NCBI RefSeq assembly: GCF_002240055.1
Contig: NZ_CP016753.1
Coordinates: 2,088,182 to 2,152,181 of the forward strand
Origin: Leptotrichia sp. oral taxon 498
GTDB taxonomy: Bacteria > Fusobacteriota > Fusobacteriia > Fusobacteriales > Leptotrichiaceae
Reading direction: 5' to 3'
Length of the DNA stretch: 64,000 bases
This document shows positions 26,801 to 35,339 of the stretch, in pieces (positions within the stretch are counted from its first letter, which is position 1; every line of letters begins with the position of its first letter). A model generated the notes under the pieces. It saw only the letters and a list, made by a program, of their open reading frames with translations. It was not told the DNA's origin and made no database searches. The position numbers and the translations under genes are program-made.

Positions 26801-27245
26801 ATATTTTTTCATAAAAATCATTGCTCTCACTGTCAAGAGTTTCAAAACTCGAAATTTCAAAATAAGGAGCAATCGCCTGTTTAAAAATTCTGTTTGTAAA
26901 ACTGTCAATTGTGTAAATTCTAATATCTTCTTTATTTTTCAACATTTCAAAATAAATATCCTGCAATTTTTCCTTATCAAAATCATCTTCACTCAAATTA
27001 TAAATTTCTTTCAGATTTTTTTTTAACTCAATTCCTTTACTTTTTTCAAAAGCGACTTGATACAAAAAATTAAAAATCCGCTCTTTTATTTCCGCAGTTG
27101 CCTTTTTTGTAAAAGTTACGACAACAATATTTTTAAAGTCGATATTTTTTAATAAATTATAAATATATTCTAGCGACAGTCTATAAGTCTTTCCTGTTCC
27201 TGCACTCGCTTTTAATATTATTTTATTACTTTCCTGATTTTTCAT
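23838..27245 (-). CDS. addA: AddA/RecB-like helicase-nuclease
   Basis: This is the UvrD-family helicase with C-terminal nuclease that processes double-strand breaks with AddB. The 1,135-residue protein shows Walker A SAGTGKTYR near residue 13-21, FTKKATAEI (motif Ia), IMVDEFQDTS near 390, GDEKQSIYGWRDGE near 420, MTVHKSKGLEFD near 815, and YVALTRAKKNL near 905. A PD-(D/E)xK nuclease closes it (IYIFDYKTGYEP near 1095). An unusual run of about 65 residues made almost only of Lys, Glu and Ile (about 645-710) interrupts the helicase. It overlaps addB by 20 bp. The alternative name is UvrD-like exonuclease subunit; family certainty is high, the symbol is by homology of architecture. Confidence 0.9.
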   Translation of the reverse strand: MKNQESNKIILKASAGTGKTYRLSLEYIYNLLKNIDFKNIVVVTFTKKATAEIKERIFNFLYQVAFEKSKGIELKKNLKEIYNLSEDDFDKEKLQDIYFEMLKNKEDIRIYTIDSFTNRIFKQAIAPYFEISSFETLDSESNDFYEKIFKKIMDNENYYKKFEFLIEEVGEKKEIKNYVKIIEELVEFQKKYVIAKDFELKEEKKDNPKKVLEVFDFLTPLQEIYSEVKIFSEEKGKNISECFNDKLFEIFDQIKKESENSSEKKIEIVVKNLEKLLDSKIKNYYNGKFIRKKELTETLQELQKNFLDKFSKYILKNKVYPFHNKLKEFCEFLYDLVRREKISSKKFTHDDISIYTYEFIFDKNLKFIENNKFTQDFFEIIGGNIDTIMVDEFQDTSILQWKILKLIMDCAKNIICVGDEKQSIYGWRDGEKELFENLDEIVDGSKVETLKKSYRSYKAVIENVNKIYCDYDEKSNWNYEKVDYKAEDAEYQKGYFEFKINELESKKSPTEKRIFKNIIQMIENKEIKNLGKSCIIAGKNKYLSEIASELNAYNIPYTLKSNKSILEHSAVNPIYRLIKYFLYNNFQYLLEFLRSDLIGCLNSHVKYILENKNIIEIFMKNSKEEDFDLFLENFDFNFDFEKNKNENNENTKNINIERIEKREREKEKKEEIKDEKIEKKYEDKEEIEDKEKDKEIKIKKEELLKYKKINLIERNGFLFSDVLSKIKKLKKLSENLNSKTKKENFSLEVIKDFEITNFYSTNSDIKNIFEFFNILKSHTDLFDFINYIEEKKEDIKQFGSEDKNAINLMTVHKSKGLEFDTVFYYKCKRMSKNSRNETSKIKTFIQFDRNFEKVTEFLVTLKKYEKLILRDEKYKKIRELEEEKEKIEEINRDYVALTRAKKNLILLFDIKKSGEKYCDKLTEKLIEKYKDCLYLNESENYSNGEIYEEINEIKKIKNMKETTILDLKKILPYFSDNIAKNDRNSSKINLEKEFKRKKGLAMHYYFEHILTDVENEKKVANSAIFSRYGNMIGKNNIFEMIERMNNFIQRNLEIYNPKYKVYNEFEIYDNEKMEKRIIDRINIDEKNKKIYIFDYKTGYEPEKNEKYKEQIENYKRILSKKVGKSYEIITQILEV

Positions 27246-30216
27246 TTTCGTCCTCCCATCGCAAAATCAATTCATATTTTTTCTGATTTGAACTTTCTAA
27301 AGTGCTATTTTTTTCTCCCAATCTGTAAAAACTTACTTTTTTATCACTTTCCACTTCAAAATATTTTTTCAAAACTTCCATCACTTCATCTTTCGTAAGT
27401 TTTTTATTATCTTTTCGACTGTCGGAAATAATTTTCCCATCCCAGACATCCACAACATATTTTTTATATTCATTTTCTCCCAAAACAATCGAATAAAAGT
27501 CAAGTTGCGTAAATGCGTTATCAATTCTTTTTTGCGTCAAATTTCCAGTTTTATAGTCAACCAAAATTTCTTCTTTTTTATCTTTTTTTTCATCTTTTAT
27601 ATGCAAGTCAATTGAAATACTAAAAGCTGCATTTCCAAATTTTTCGCTGTCAATCTCTTTTTCAAACTTTTCTTTGATTCTTTCTTCTGAGCTAACTTTT
27701 ATTACACTTTTATCACTAATTTTATTTGATAAATCAACAAAATATTTTTTTATTCCAATTTTTAAATCTTCAAACGAAATATTTTTATAAAATTCCAAAT
27801 ATTCCTGCGGAATTTTATATTTGTAGGACTGTATTCCAGCCTCAAATTCACTTGCAATTTCTTCCTCACTTATGTCAAAATTTCCTTTTTCCAACATTTT
27901 TTTATTTTTTTTCACAATATTTTCATAAATCGAATGAATTATCGTCCCAAAAAATCTCGCATCAATAACTTCTTCAATTTTTTCTCTTTCCACTTTTCCC
28001 AATTTTTTATCAATGTAATAGGCATATTCTGATTCTTTTAAATTTTTATAATCGTAATAACCCAAAGTTATTTTTTCATTTTTTAACTCTTCCACATCTT
28101 TTAAAAGTCTTGACTGAATAAATTTCCCAATTTTTTTCTCTTTGTAATCTTTTATAAAATAATTTTTTATAAATTCCATCTCTTCTTCTTCAGAAATTTT
28201 TTTATTTTTGTTATTTATCTCTAAATCATATTTTAATTTAATTTCTTCCAAAATCCCAGAGCAATCAACATTTTCGTCCAAATTTTTTATATATGAAAGA
28301 CAAACTTTTTTTGCACCAAAAATTGCGTTCAAAAATCTAAAAATTTCTATTGCTTTCGCATCTTCTGGAACTGGCAGTCCCATTTTCTTTCTCTGAATTT
28401 GCGAAAATAAATAATTGTTGACCTTGCCTTTTGGAAAAGTGTCCTGAAAATTTAAAAACACAATATTTTTTTTATTCGTTTCAGGCAAAGTTTTAAATTC
28501 GTTAATTTTGTATTGATTGTCGTTTTCTTGTCCCGCAATTTCTTCCAAGTCCAAGCTAATTGATTTCTTGTCCAAATATTTTAAAAACATCTTTAAAAGT
28601 CCCGCCGAAATATTTCCCTTGTCAAAAAATTTGTCCCAAAGATTGTCAAAGTCAAATTCTTCTAAAACTGCAATTTCTGAGAGAGCTTCAAAATATTTGT
28701 CCCTAATTTTTTTCCCGCTATTTTTTTGTCTGTCAAATATTTCTTCCAAAAATTTTGAATAATCCTGCAAATTTTTTATTTCAAAAATTTTTTCTAATTC
28801 TTCTAAAAATTTTATAAATTTATTTATATTTTTTTTCAGTTCAGAAAATTTATTTTTCTCTTTTTTTAATTTTTCAATCTCTTCAACTTCTTCAATTTTT
28901 TTATTTTCTTTAATTTCTTTATTTTTTTTATCTTCTTCTTTTTTATCTTTTTTATTTTCACTATTTTCAAAATCAAAATCAAAATTTTCTTCAAATTTTT
29001 TATATTTTTTTTCAAGATTAAAATAAATTTTCTCTTTAATTTTAAAATTTTTACTTTCGTTTTCCAAATATTTTTTCAACATTTCAATTGATAAATATTT
29101 ATAATCTTCTCTGACAAATTTTTGAAAAAGCCAGTAAATATTTTCGATTTTAAATGTTTCTAAAAATTCTTTTAACTTAAACCCGTTATATAATTCTTTC
29201 ACTTTAAAAATATATTCATTCCCATTTTCTCTTTTTTTAATTCTCACTTCATTCAAAATGTTGCAAAGCACATCCAAAACTTTATAAATCTTAGTTTCCT
29301 GCAAAGTTTCTTCCAAATTGTAAATTATTTTCTTTTGGTTTAACAGCTGATAATCTCTTTTAGTTTCACTATTTATATCCTGAACATCGTAAATTTGACA
29401 TTGCTCTTTTTCATCCGACAATTTTTTTACCAAGCCTAACAGCTGATTAAATTTTGAGCTGTATTCAAAAATTTTAATATCTATATTTTTTTCCAAAAAT
29501 TTTTCTTTTGGCAAAATTGAAAAGCCATTTTTTATTTTTAATTCCTTTTCGTCAAAATCTTTTTTTGAAAGCTGCAAAATATTTTTTATTTCTACTCCAT
29601 TTTTTTCCAAATAAATGATTATTTCCTTTTCAAACGGAGTAAAATTAACTTTATTCACAAAACAAATTTTTTTATTTTTCTTCACAAAATCTTTTGAAAT
29701 ATTTTCAATTGTTCTAATCATATAAGGTAAAATTAAATTTTTTTTCTCAACTTGCAATTTAATGCTTCTATCAATTTCCTTCAAATTTTCAAAAATTTCC
29801 CGCTGCCAATTTTCCACTTCAATTTTTTGTGCATCAATTTTATATTCCTGCAATTCCGCAAACAAATTATAATAATTATAAGCCACATCAATTATGTCAT
29901 AATAATTTTTAACTTTCAGTTTTTTTCCAATTTTATTTTTTATCGCATTATAAAAAAATATAACTTGCTTTTCTTCTTTTATCAAAATTTTATCTGTAAA
30001 AAAAAGATTTTCATTAAAATCATAACTATTCGTAAGTTTAAAATTATGAAAAATCCCAATTTTTTCATTAAATTCCACATCTTGTAAAAGTTCTTTTTTT
30101 ATTTCATAAAAAGTCGAAGCATTTTCAAAAACATATAAAACCTTTTCATTTTTTTCAAATTCACAAAACAAATTTTGTTTTAAATCCGCTCCCAGTCCTA
30201 AATAATTTATTTCCAT
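27226..30216 (-). CDS. addB: AddB-like exonuclease subunit (PD-(D/E)xK family)
   Basis: The 996-residue protein is the partner of AddA. It has no obvious Walker A but keeps an inactivated-helicase-like body (NIVFLNFQDTFPKGK near 575-590; LPVPEDAKAIEIFRFLNAI) and a C-terminal nuclease: FFGTIIHSIYENIV near 755, then EILVDYKTGNLTQKRIDNAFTQLDFYS near 895-920. No Cys cluster typical of the AddB iron-sulphur site is visible around the nuclease, so this may be an Fe-S-free variant. A run of about 45 Lys/Glu residues lies near 425-475. It starts 180 bp from the divergent metal ATPase, with a TATAAT box at 30260-30265. Confidence 0.82.
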   Translation of the reverse strand: MEINYLGLGADLKQNLFCEFEKNEKVLYVFENASTFYEIKKELLQDVEFNEKIGIFHNFKLTNSYDFNENLFFTDKILIKEEKQVIFFYNAIKNKIGKKLKVKNYYDIIDVAYNYYNLFAELQEYKIDAQKIEVENWQREIFENLKEIDRSIKLQVEKKNLILPYMIRTIENISKDFVKKNKKICFVNKVNFTPFEKEIIIYLEKNGVEIKNILQLSKKDFDEKELKIKNGFSILPKEKFLEKNIDIKIFEYSSKFNQLLGLVKKLSDEKEQCQIYDVQDINSETKRDYQLLNQKKIIYNLEETLQETKIYKVLDVLCNILNEVRIKKRENGNEYIFKVKELYNGFKLKEFLETFKIENIYWLFQKFVREDYKYLSIEMLKKYLENESKNFKIKEKIYFNLEKKYKKFEENFDFDFENSENKKDKKEEDKKNKEIKENKKIEEVEEIEKLKKEKNKFSELKKNINKFIKFLEELEKIFEIKNLQDYSKFLEEIFDRQKNSGKKIRDKYFEALSEIAVLEEFDFDNLWDKFFDKGNISAGLLKMFLKYLDKKSISLDLEEIAGQENDNQYKINEFKTLPETNKKNIVFLNFQDTFPKGKVNNYLFSQIQRKKMGLPVPEDAKAIEIFRFLNAIFGAKKVCLSYIKNLDENVDCSGILEEIKLKYDLEINNKNKKISEEEEMEFIKNYFIKDYKEKKIGKFIQSRLLKDVEELKNEKITLGYYDYKNLKESEYAYYIDKKLGKVEREKIEEVIDARFFGTIIHSIYENIVKKNKKMLEKGNFDISEEEIASEFEAGIQSYKYKIPQEYLEFYKNISFEDLKIGIKKYFVDLSNKISDKSVIKVSSEERIKEKFEKEIDSEKFGNAAFSISIDLHIKDEKKDKKEEILVDYKTGNLTQKRIDNAFTQLDFYSIVLGENEYKKYVVDVWDGKIISDSRKDNKKLTKDEVMEVLKKYFEVESDKKVSFYRLGEKNSTLESSNQKKYELILRWEDENEKSGK

Positions 30217-30259
30217 CTTTCTTTTCCTTTTCCCCTTTCAACCAAAACTTTTTACTAAA

Positions 30260-30265
30260 ATTATA
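30260..30265 (-). promoter_or_regulatory. -10 box for addBA
   Basis: The minus strand reads GTGGTATAATTTT, an extended -10 (TG, one base, TATAAT), 44 bp before the addB ATG. A clear -35 is lacking: TTGATA lies at only 15 bp. Confidence 0.5.
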
Positions 30266-30323
30266 CCACAATTTTTTCCATATCAAAAAAAAACTTTGTT
30301 TCACAAAATATTTGATAAAACTA

Positions 30324-30352
30324 TTGACAAAATAAAAAAAATATTGTATCAT
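30324..30352 (+). promoter_or_regulatory. Promoter of the metal P-type ATPase gene
   Basis: TTGACA (30324-30329) and TATCAT (30347-30352) are separated by 17 bp, 46 bp upstream of the ATG at 30398. The palindromic operator at 30358-30373 overlaps the expected transcription start. Confidence 0.85.
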
Positions 30353-30357
30353 AACAA

Positions 30358-30373
30358 ATGAATAGTTGTTCAT
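30358..30373. promoter_or_regulatory. ArsR/SmtB-type metal-responsive operator (candidate)
   Basis: The core TGAATA-GT-TGTTCA is an inverted repeat with one mismatch, bounded by AT on both sides. ArsR/SmtB-family zinc and cadmium sensors (CadC, SmtB, ZiaR) bind TGAACA-N2-TGTTCA-type sites. It covers the predicted start of transcription, where a repressor would block initiation. No arsR/smtB gene is present nearby. Confidence 0.6.
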
Positions 30374-30397
30374 ATATTAAATAATAGAGGTGAAAAA

Positions 30398-32545
30398 ATG
30401 GAAAAAAATAACGAATGCACTTTGGGAATAAAAGGCCTTGAATGTCCCCACTGTGCCGCAAAAATCGAGCATAATCTAAATGCTTTGGATGAAATAAAAG
30501 CAGCTACTGTTGATGTTTTAGGAAAAAAAATTGTGATTAATCCTAACAAAAAATTTTCTAGTGAAGACATCACAAAACTTGTTCAAAAAGAAGTTGACAG
30601 AGTTGAAGAAGGTGTGACTGTTTTAATGCCAAATTCTGCAATTGAAGAAGATGAGGAAATAGAAGAAACGGAAGAAAATTTTAAAAGTATAAGAAATAGA
30701 TTTATTTTAGGTGCAATTATACTAGCAGCTGCAATATTTGTTCCAAAAAATTTATTTGTTCCAAGATTAATTTTATTTTTAATAAGCTATTTTACAGTCG
30801 GATACGATGTTTTATTTAAAGCTGTAAAAAATATAAAAAAAGGACAGATTTTTGACGAAAACTTTTTGATGACGATTGCGACAGTTGGAGCTTTTGCGAT
30901 AAAAGAGTTTCCTGAAGCTGTGTCAGTTATGTTATTTTACCAAATTGGAGAAATGTTCCAAGATTTGGCAGTTGGAAAATCGAGAAAATCCATCACCTCA
31001 CTTATGAATATTAGACCTGATTACGCAAACTTAAAAATTGAGGGAGAAATTAAAAAAGTTTTGCCAAAAGAAGTAAAATTAGGCGATATAATAGTTATAA
31101 AACCTGGAGAAAAAGTCGCATTGGATGGAAAAATTACAAATGGAAGTTCAACTTTTGACACATCCGCTTTAACTGGAGAAGCCATTCCAAGAATATTTGA
31201 AATTGGAGATGAAATTCTAAGTGGATTTATAAACACCACAAATCTTGTAGAAATCGAAGTTACGAAGTCATTTGAAAATTCCACAATTTCAAAAATATTA
31301 GATTTGGTACAAAATGCAAGTTCTAAAAAATCTAAAACTGAAAACTTTATCACAAAATTTGCAAGATTTTACACACCGGTAGTTGTAATAATCGCTTTAC
31401 TTATTGCAATTTTGCCAATGATATTTGTAAAAGATGCCCAGTTTTCAACTTGGCTTTACAGAGCGCTTATCTTTTTAGTAGTTTCGTGTCCGTGCGCCTT
31501 AGTTGTTTCAATCCCTCTAGGATTTTTCGGGGGAATCGGTGGAGCTTCAAAAAATGGAATTTTAATAAAAGGAGCAAATTATTTAGAAGCATTAAACAAT
31601 TTGGAAACTGTTGTTTTTGACAAAACTGGAACGCTTACAAAAGGTAAATTTAAAGTTTATGAAATAAATGTTCAAAATTCCAAATACACAAAAGACGATT
31701 TATTAAAATACGCAGCTATTGCAGAAAGTTTTTCAAATCACCCAATTGCACAATCAATTGTTTTAGAATATGAAAAAAACAATAAAAAACTTGAAAAAAC
31801 TGACAGTTCAGAATTTGAATTTGAAGAAATCGCAGGTCATGGAGTAAAAGTAAAATATGAAAATAGCGAAATTTTAGCGGGAAATCTTAAATTATTAAAA
31901 AAAGAAAATGTAGAAGCTGCTGAAAAAGACGCTGTCGGAACAGTTGTCTATGTCGCAAAAGATGGAGAATATTTGGGAAATTTAATAATTGCGGACGAAA
32001 TAAAAGAAGACGCTAAAAAAACAGTTGAAGAACTTAATAATTTAGGGATAAAAAATGTTGTAATGCTAACAGGTGATAACAGAAAAATTGGGGAAAATGT
32101 GGCTAGTAAATTAAATATTTCAAAAGTATTTACTGATTTATTACCGCTTGGAAAAGTTGAGAAAATGGAAGAATTTTTGAAAAATAAAAGCGCTAACGGA
32201 AAAGTTTTGTTTGTAGGTGACGGAATAAACGACGCACCAGTTCTTGCAAGAGCCGATATTGGAGTGGCGATGGGCGGTGTGGGAAGTGACGCTGCAATCG
32301 AAGCCGCAGATATGATTATAATGAACGATGAACCGTCAAAAATAGTAACCGCTCTAAAAATTGCCAAAAAGACAAAAAAAATTGTCTGGCAAAACATAAT
32401 TTTTGCACTAGGTGTGAAAATCATCATTCTAGGAATGGGAGCATTAGGATTTGCCACAATGTGGGAAGCTGTGTTTGGCGATGTCGGAGTCGCATTAATT
32501 GCAATATTAAACGCAACAAGAGCATTGACTTACAAAGAAAATTAA
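30398..32545 (+). CDS. Zn/Cd/Pb-exporting P-type ATPase
   Basis: The 715-residue P1B-ATPase pumps soft metals out of the cell. An N-terminal heavy-metal-binding domain carries GLECPHCAAKIE (CxxC at about 15-18). The transmembrane metal site is SCPCALVV near 370, the P1B-2 (Zn/Cd/Pb) signature, followed by the phosphorylation site DKTGTLTKG near 410, the SNHPIAQSI HP motif near 450, MLTGDN near 560 and GDGINDAPVLARADIGVAMG near 610. An acidic stretch (EEDEEIEETEEN) after the HMA may bind metal. It is monocistronic with its own promoter, operator and terminator. Confidence 0.94.
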   Translation: MEKNNECTLGIKGLECPHCAAKIEHNLNALDEIKAATVDVLGKKIVINPNKKFSSEDITKLVQKEVDRVEEGVTVLMPNSAIEEDEEIEETEENFKSIRNRFILGAIILAAAIFVPKNLFVPRLILFLISYFTVGYDVLFKAVKNIKKGQIFDENFLMTIATVGAFAIKEFPEAVSVMLFYQIGEMFQDLAVGKSRKSITSLMNIRPDYANLKIEGEIKKVLPKEVKLGDIIVIKPGEKVALDGKITNGSSTFDTSALTGEAIPRIFEIGDEILSGFINTTNLVEIEVTKSFENSTISKILDLVQNASSKKSKTENFITKFARFYTPVVVIIALLIAILPMIFVKDAQFSTWLYRALIFLVVSCPCALVVSIPLGFFGGIGGASKNGILIKGANYLEALNNLETVVFDKTGTLTKGKFKVYEINVQNSKYTKDDLLKYAAIAESFSNHPIAQSIVLEYEKNNKKLEKTDSSEFEFEEIAGHGVKVKYENSEILAGNLKLLKKENVEAAEKDAVGTVVYVAKDGEYLGNLIIADEIKEDAKKTVEELNNLGIKNVVMLTGDNRKIGENVASKLNISKVFTDLLPLGKVEKMEEFLKNKSANGKVLFVGDGINDAPVLARADIGVAMGGVGSDAAIEAADMIIMNDEPSKIVTALKIAKKTKKIVWQNIIFALGVKIIILGMGALGFATMWEAVFGDVGVALIAILNATRALTYKEN

Positions 32546-32563
32546 ATTTACTAATACTAAAAT

Positions 32564-32598
32564 GGAACTGTCTCTAAATGAGAATCAGTTCCTTTTTT
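32564..32598 (+). terminator. Intrinsic terminator of the metal ATPase gene
   Basis: The stem is GGAACTG with CAGTTCC (32564-32570 with 32586-32592), with an inner TCTC/GAGA helix, followed by TTTTTT. It may also serve valS from the other side, but the T run is weaker in that direction. Confidence 0.9.
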
Positions 32599-32642
32599 CT
32601 GAACCTCCCACGACAAAATCTTTTTTTATTTAAATTTTTTTA

Positions 32643-35291
32643 TTAATTTTTATACAAATTAATTGATTCTTTAAATTTAGCGATTTTATTTTCCAATTCT
32701 TCTTTAATCCCTTTTTCTTTGTCAATAACTTCTTTTGGCGCTTTAGACAAGAATTTTTCATTTGATAATTTTCCTAAAACTTTATTTAATTCTTTTTCAG
32801 TTTTTTCAATATTTTTTGTAAGTTTAGCAATTTCTTTTTCCTTGTCAATCAAATCGTTAAGCGGCACATAAATTTCAGTAGTTTCAACCAATTTAAAGCC
32901 AACTAGCTCAGGAATTTCTGCATTAAATTCATATTTTTCAACATTTGCCAATTTATCCAATATTTTAGCATTATGCTGTAAAATATTTTTTTCTGCATCA
33001 TTTACAGTTTTGAAAATCACTTCGATTTTCTTAGCTGGACTTACATTAGCTTCTCCCCTAATATTTCTAATTGCATTGACAATTTCTTTTAAGAAGTCAA
33101 ATTCTTTTTCAGCTTCCAAATTAACAAATTCTTTTTCTTCTTTAGGAAAGTCCGATAACATTATTGTTTCTTCTCCTAAATCCAGTTTTTGCCAAATTTC
33201 TTCCGTGATAAACGGCATAAATGGATGAAGCATTTTTAAACCTTTGTCAAGAACAGTTTTTAGAACATATTGTGCTACTGTCTTATCTCTTCCTTCTTGT
33301 CCATAAACACGAGTTTTCGCAATTTCAACATACCAATCGCAGAAATTTCCTCTGAAAAATTCGTAAGTAAGTTTTGCCGCCGTGTCAAGCTCATATTTTT
33401 CAAAGCTTTCATTAACTTGTCTAGCTGTATTTTGCAATTTTGATAAAATCCATTTATCTTCTAACTTAAATTCTGAACTATCAATTTTTGCACTTGAATC
33501 AAAATCTTCCAAATTTGACAACACAAATCTTGACGCATTCCAAACTTTATTAGCAAAAGTCGATCCCATTTCAATCAATTTTTCTGAAAAGTGAATGTCC
33601 TGTCCTTGCGAAGTATTATATAAAAAGCTGAATCTTATCGCATCCGCTCCATATTTTGCAATCAAATCCAATGGATCTGGTGAATTTCCAAGAGATTTTG
33701 ACATTTTTCTGCCAAGCTCATCTCTTATAATTCCGTGCAAATATACATAGCTAAATGGAATTTCATCTTTTATGTAAAGACTCATCATAACCATTCTTGC
33801 AACCCAAAAAAATAAGATATCCGCTCCTGTCACAAGTGCGTCTGTCGGAAAGAATTTTTTCAAATCTTCAGTTTCCTTTGGCCAGCCAAGTGTTGAAAAA
33901 GGCCACAATGCCGATGAAAACCAAGTGTCAAGCACATCTTTTTCTTCTGTCAGTTCAGTTTCAACTCCAAGTTTTTCTTTTGCTTGTTTTTTAGCGTCTT
34001 CCAAGTTTTTTGCTACAAAAACCGTTCCATCTTGAGCATAATAAGCAGGAATTCTATGTCCCCACCAAATTTGACGGGAAATTGTCCAGTCTCTTATATT
34101 TTCAAGCCAATTATAGTAAACTTTTTCCCATCTTTGCGGAGTTATTTTAATCTGTCCATTTTTTACTACTTCCAAAGCTCTTTTAGCAAGTGGCTTCATT
34201 TTTACAAACCACTGTGTCGACACTCTCGGCTCAATTACTGAATTACATCTATAGCAATGCCCAACTGCGTGATTATGCTCTTTTACTCCAACTAAAAGCC
34301 CTTCTTTTTCCAAATCAGCTAAAATAGCATCTCTTGCCTCATATCTGTCAAGTCCTTCATATTTTCCACCATTTGAATTGACATGCGCATCTTCGGTAAA
34401 GATATTTATAAATTCAAGTCCTGTTCTTTTTGCCACTTCAAAGTCGTTAGGATCGTGAGAAGGTGTCATTTTTACAACTCCCGTTCCAAATTCCATATCG
34501 ACATATTCATCGGCAACTACAGGGATCTCTCTATTCATAAGCGGCAAGATAACTTTTTTTCCAACTAAATCTTTATATCTTTTGTCATTTGGATTGACAG
34601 CAACTCCCGTATCTCCAAGCATTGTTTCAGGTCTAGTTGTCGCAATAATCACATAGTCGTCGCTATCTTTTATTTTATACTTAATTTCCCAAATTTTTCC
34701 TTTTTCGTCAGCGTGATCAACTTCATCATCCGCAAGTGCAGTTTTATCAAACGGACACCAGTTTACAATATATTCTCCACGATAAATAAGCCCGTCGTTG
34801 TAAAGTTTTATAAACACTTCTTTTACAGCATCTGAAAGCCCTTCGTCCATCGTGAATCTCTCTCTTGACCAATCCAGAGAAACTCCCAATTTACGAAGCT
34901 GCTTAGTTATAAGTCCTCCGTGTTTTTCTTTCCATTCCCAAGTTCTTCTTAAAAACTCATCATATCCAATTTCTTCTTTAGAAGTTCCTTCTTCTTTTAA
35001 CATTCTCTCAACTTTATTTTGAGTTGCAATCCCAGCGTGATCCATCCCTGGAATCCAAAGCGTATCAAATCCGCTCATTCTTTTAAATCTAATAATCGCA
35101 TCTTGAATGGAATTGTTTAACATATGTCCCATATGCAAAATTCCTGTTACATTTGGTGGCGGAATTGCGATTGAATATCCTGGTTTTTCAGCATTGTGCT
35201 GAGCATTAAAATATCCATTTTCTTCCCATATTTTATACCATTTATCTTCAATTTCATTTGGTGAATATGTTTTATTTAGTTCTTCTGACAT
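32643..35291 (-). CDS. valS: Valyl-tRNA synthetase
   Basis: ValS charges tRNA-Val. The 882-residue class I synthetase begins EIEDKWYKIWEENGYF and has the HIGH-like motif ILHMGHMLNN near 52-61, the ValS editing domain (TTRPETMLGDTGVA near 220), the zinc/Trp signature region VSTQWFVKMKP, KMSKSLGNS near 525, and the C-terminal coiled-coil arm (DKEKEIAKLTKNIEKTEKEL). It follows the SNF2 helicase gene by 48 bp. The upstream gap is too short for a T-box. Confidence 0.97.
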   Translation of the reverse strand: MSEELNKTYSPNEIEDKWYKIWEENGYFNAQHNAEKPGYSIAIPPPNVTGILHMGHMLNNSIQDAIIRFKRMSGFDTLWIPGMDHAGIATQNKVERMLKEEGTSKEEIGYDEFLRRTWEWKEKHGGLITKQLRKLGVSLDWSRERFTMDEGLSDAVKEVFIKLYNDGLIYRGEYIVNWCPFDKTALADDEVDHADEKGKIWEIKYKIKDSDDYVIIATTRPETMLGDTGVAVNPNDKRYKDLVGKKVILPLMNREIPVVADEYVDMEFGTGVVKMTPSHDPNDFEVAKRTGLEFINIFTEDAHVNSNGGKYEGLDRYEARDAILADLEKEGLLVGVKEHNHAVGHCYRCNSVIEPRVSTQWFVKMKPLAKRALEVVKNGQIKITPQRWEKVYYNWLENIRDWTISRQIWWGHRIPAYYAQDGTVFVAKNLEDAKKQAKEKLGVETELTEEKDVLDTWFSSALWPFSTLGWPKETEDLKKFFPTDALVTGADILFFWVARMVMMSLYIKDEIPFSYVYLHGIIRDELGRKMSKSLGNSPDPLDLIAKYGADAIRFSFLYNTSQGQDIHFSEKLIEMGSTFANKVWNASRFVLSNLEDFDSSAKIDSSEFKLEDKWILSKLQNTARQVNESFEKYELDTAAKLTYEFFRGNFCDWYVEIAKTRVYGQEGRDKTVAQYVLKTVLDKGLKMLHPFMPFITEEIWQKLDLGEETIMLSDFPKEEKEFVNLEAEKEFDFLKEIVNAIRNIRGEANVSPAKKIEVIFKTVNDAEKNILQHNAKILDKLANVEKYEFNAEIPELVGFKLVETTEIYVPLNDLIDKEKEIAKLTKNIEKTEKELNKVLGKLSNEKFLSKAPKEVIDKEKGIKEELENKIAKFKESINLYKN

Positions 35292-35339
35292 TTTGTCCTC
35301 CTATTTTTTTCTATTTTTCATTTTTTTATTATACTACAT

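Noticed and set aside
31948..32457. Open frame of 169 codons opposite the metal ATPase
   Set aside because: It lies entirely within the conserved P-type ATPase gene and lacks initiation signals.
32564..32598. Relation between the hairpin at 7629 and the GGAACTG hairpin at 32564
   Set aside because: They share only the short AACTG/CAGTT arm ends; the second is an ordinary terminator with a T run.
35292..35339. T-box leader for valS
   Set aside because: Only 48 bp separate valS from the preceding gene, far too short, and no T-box sequence is present.
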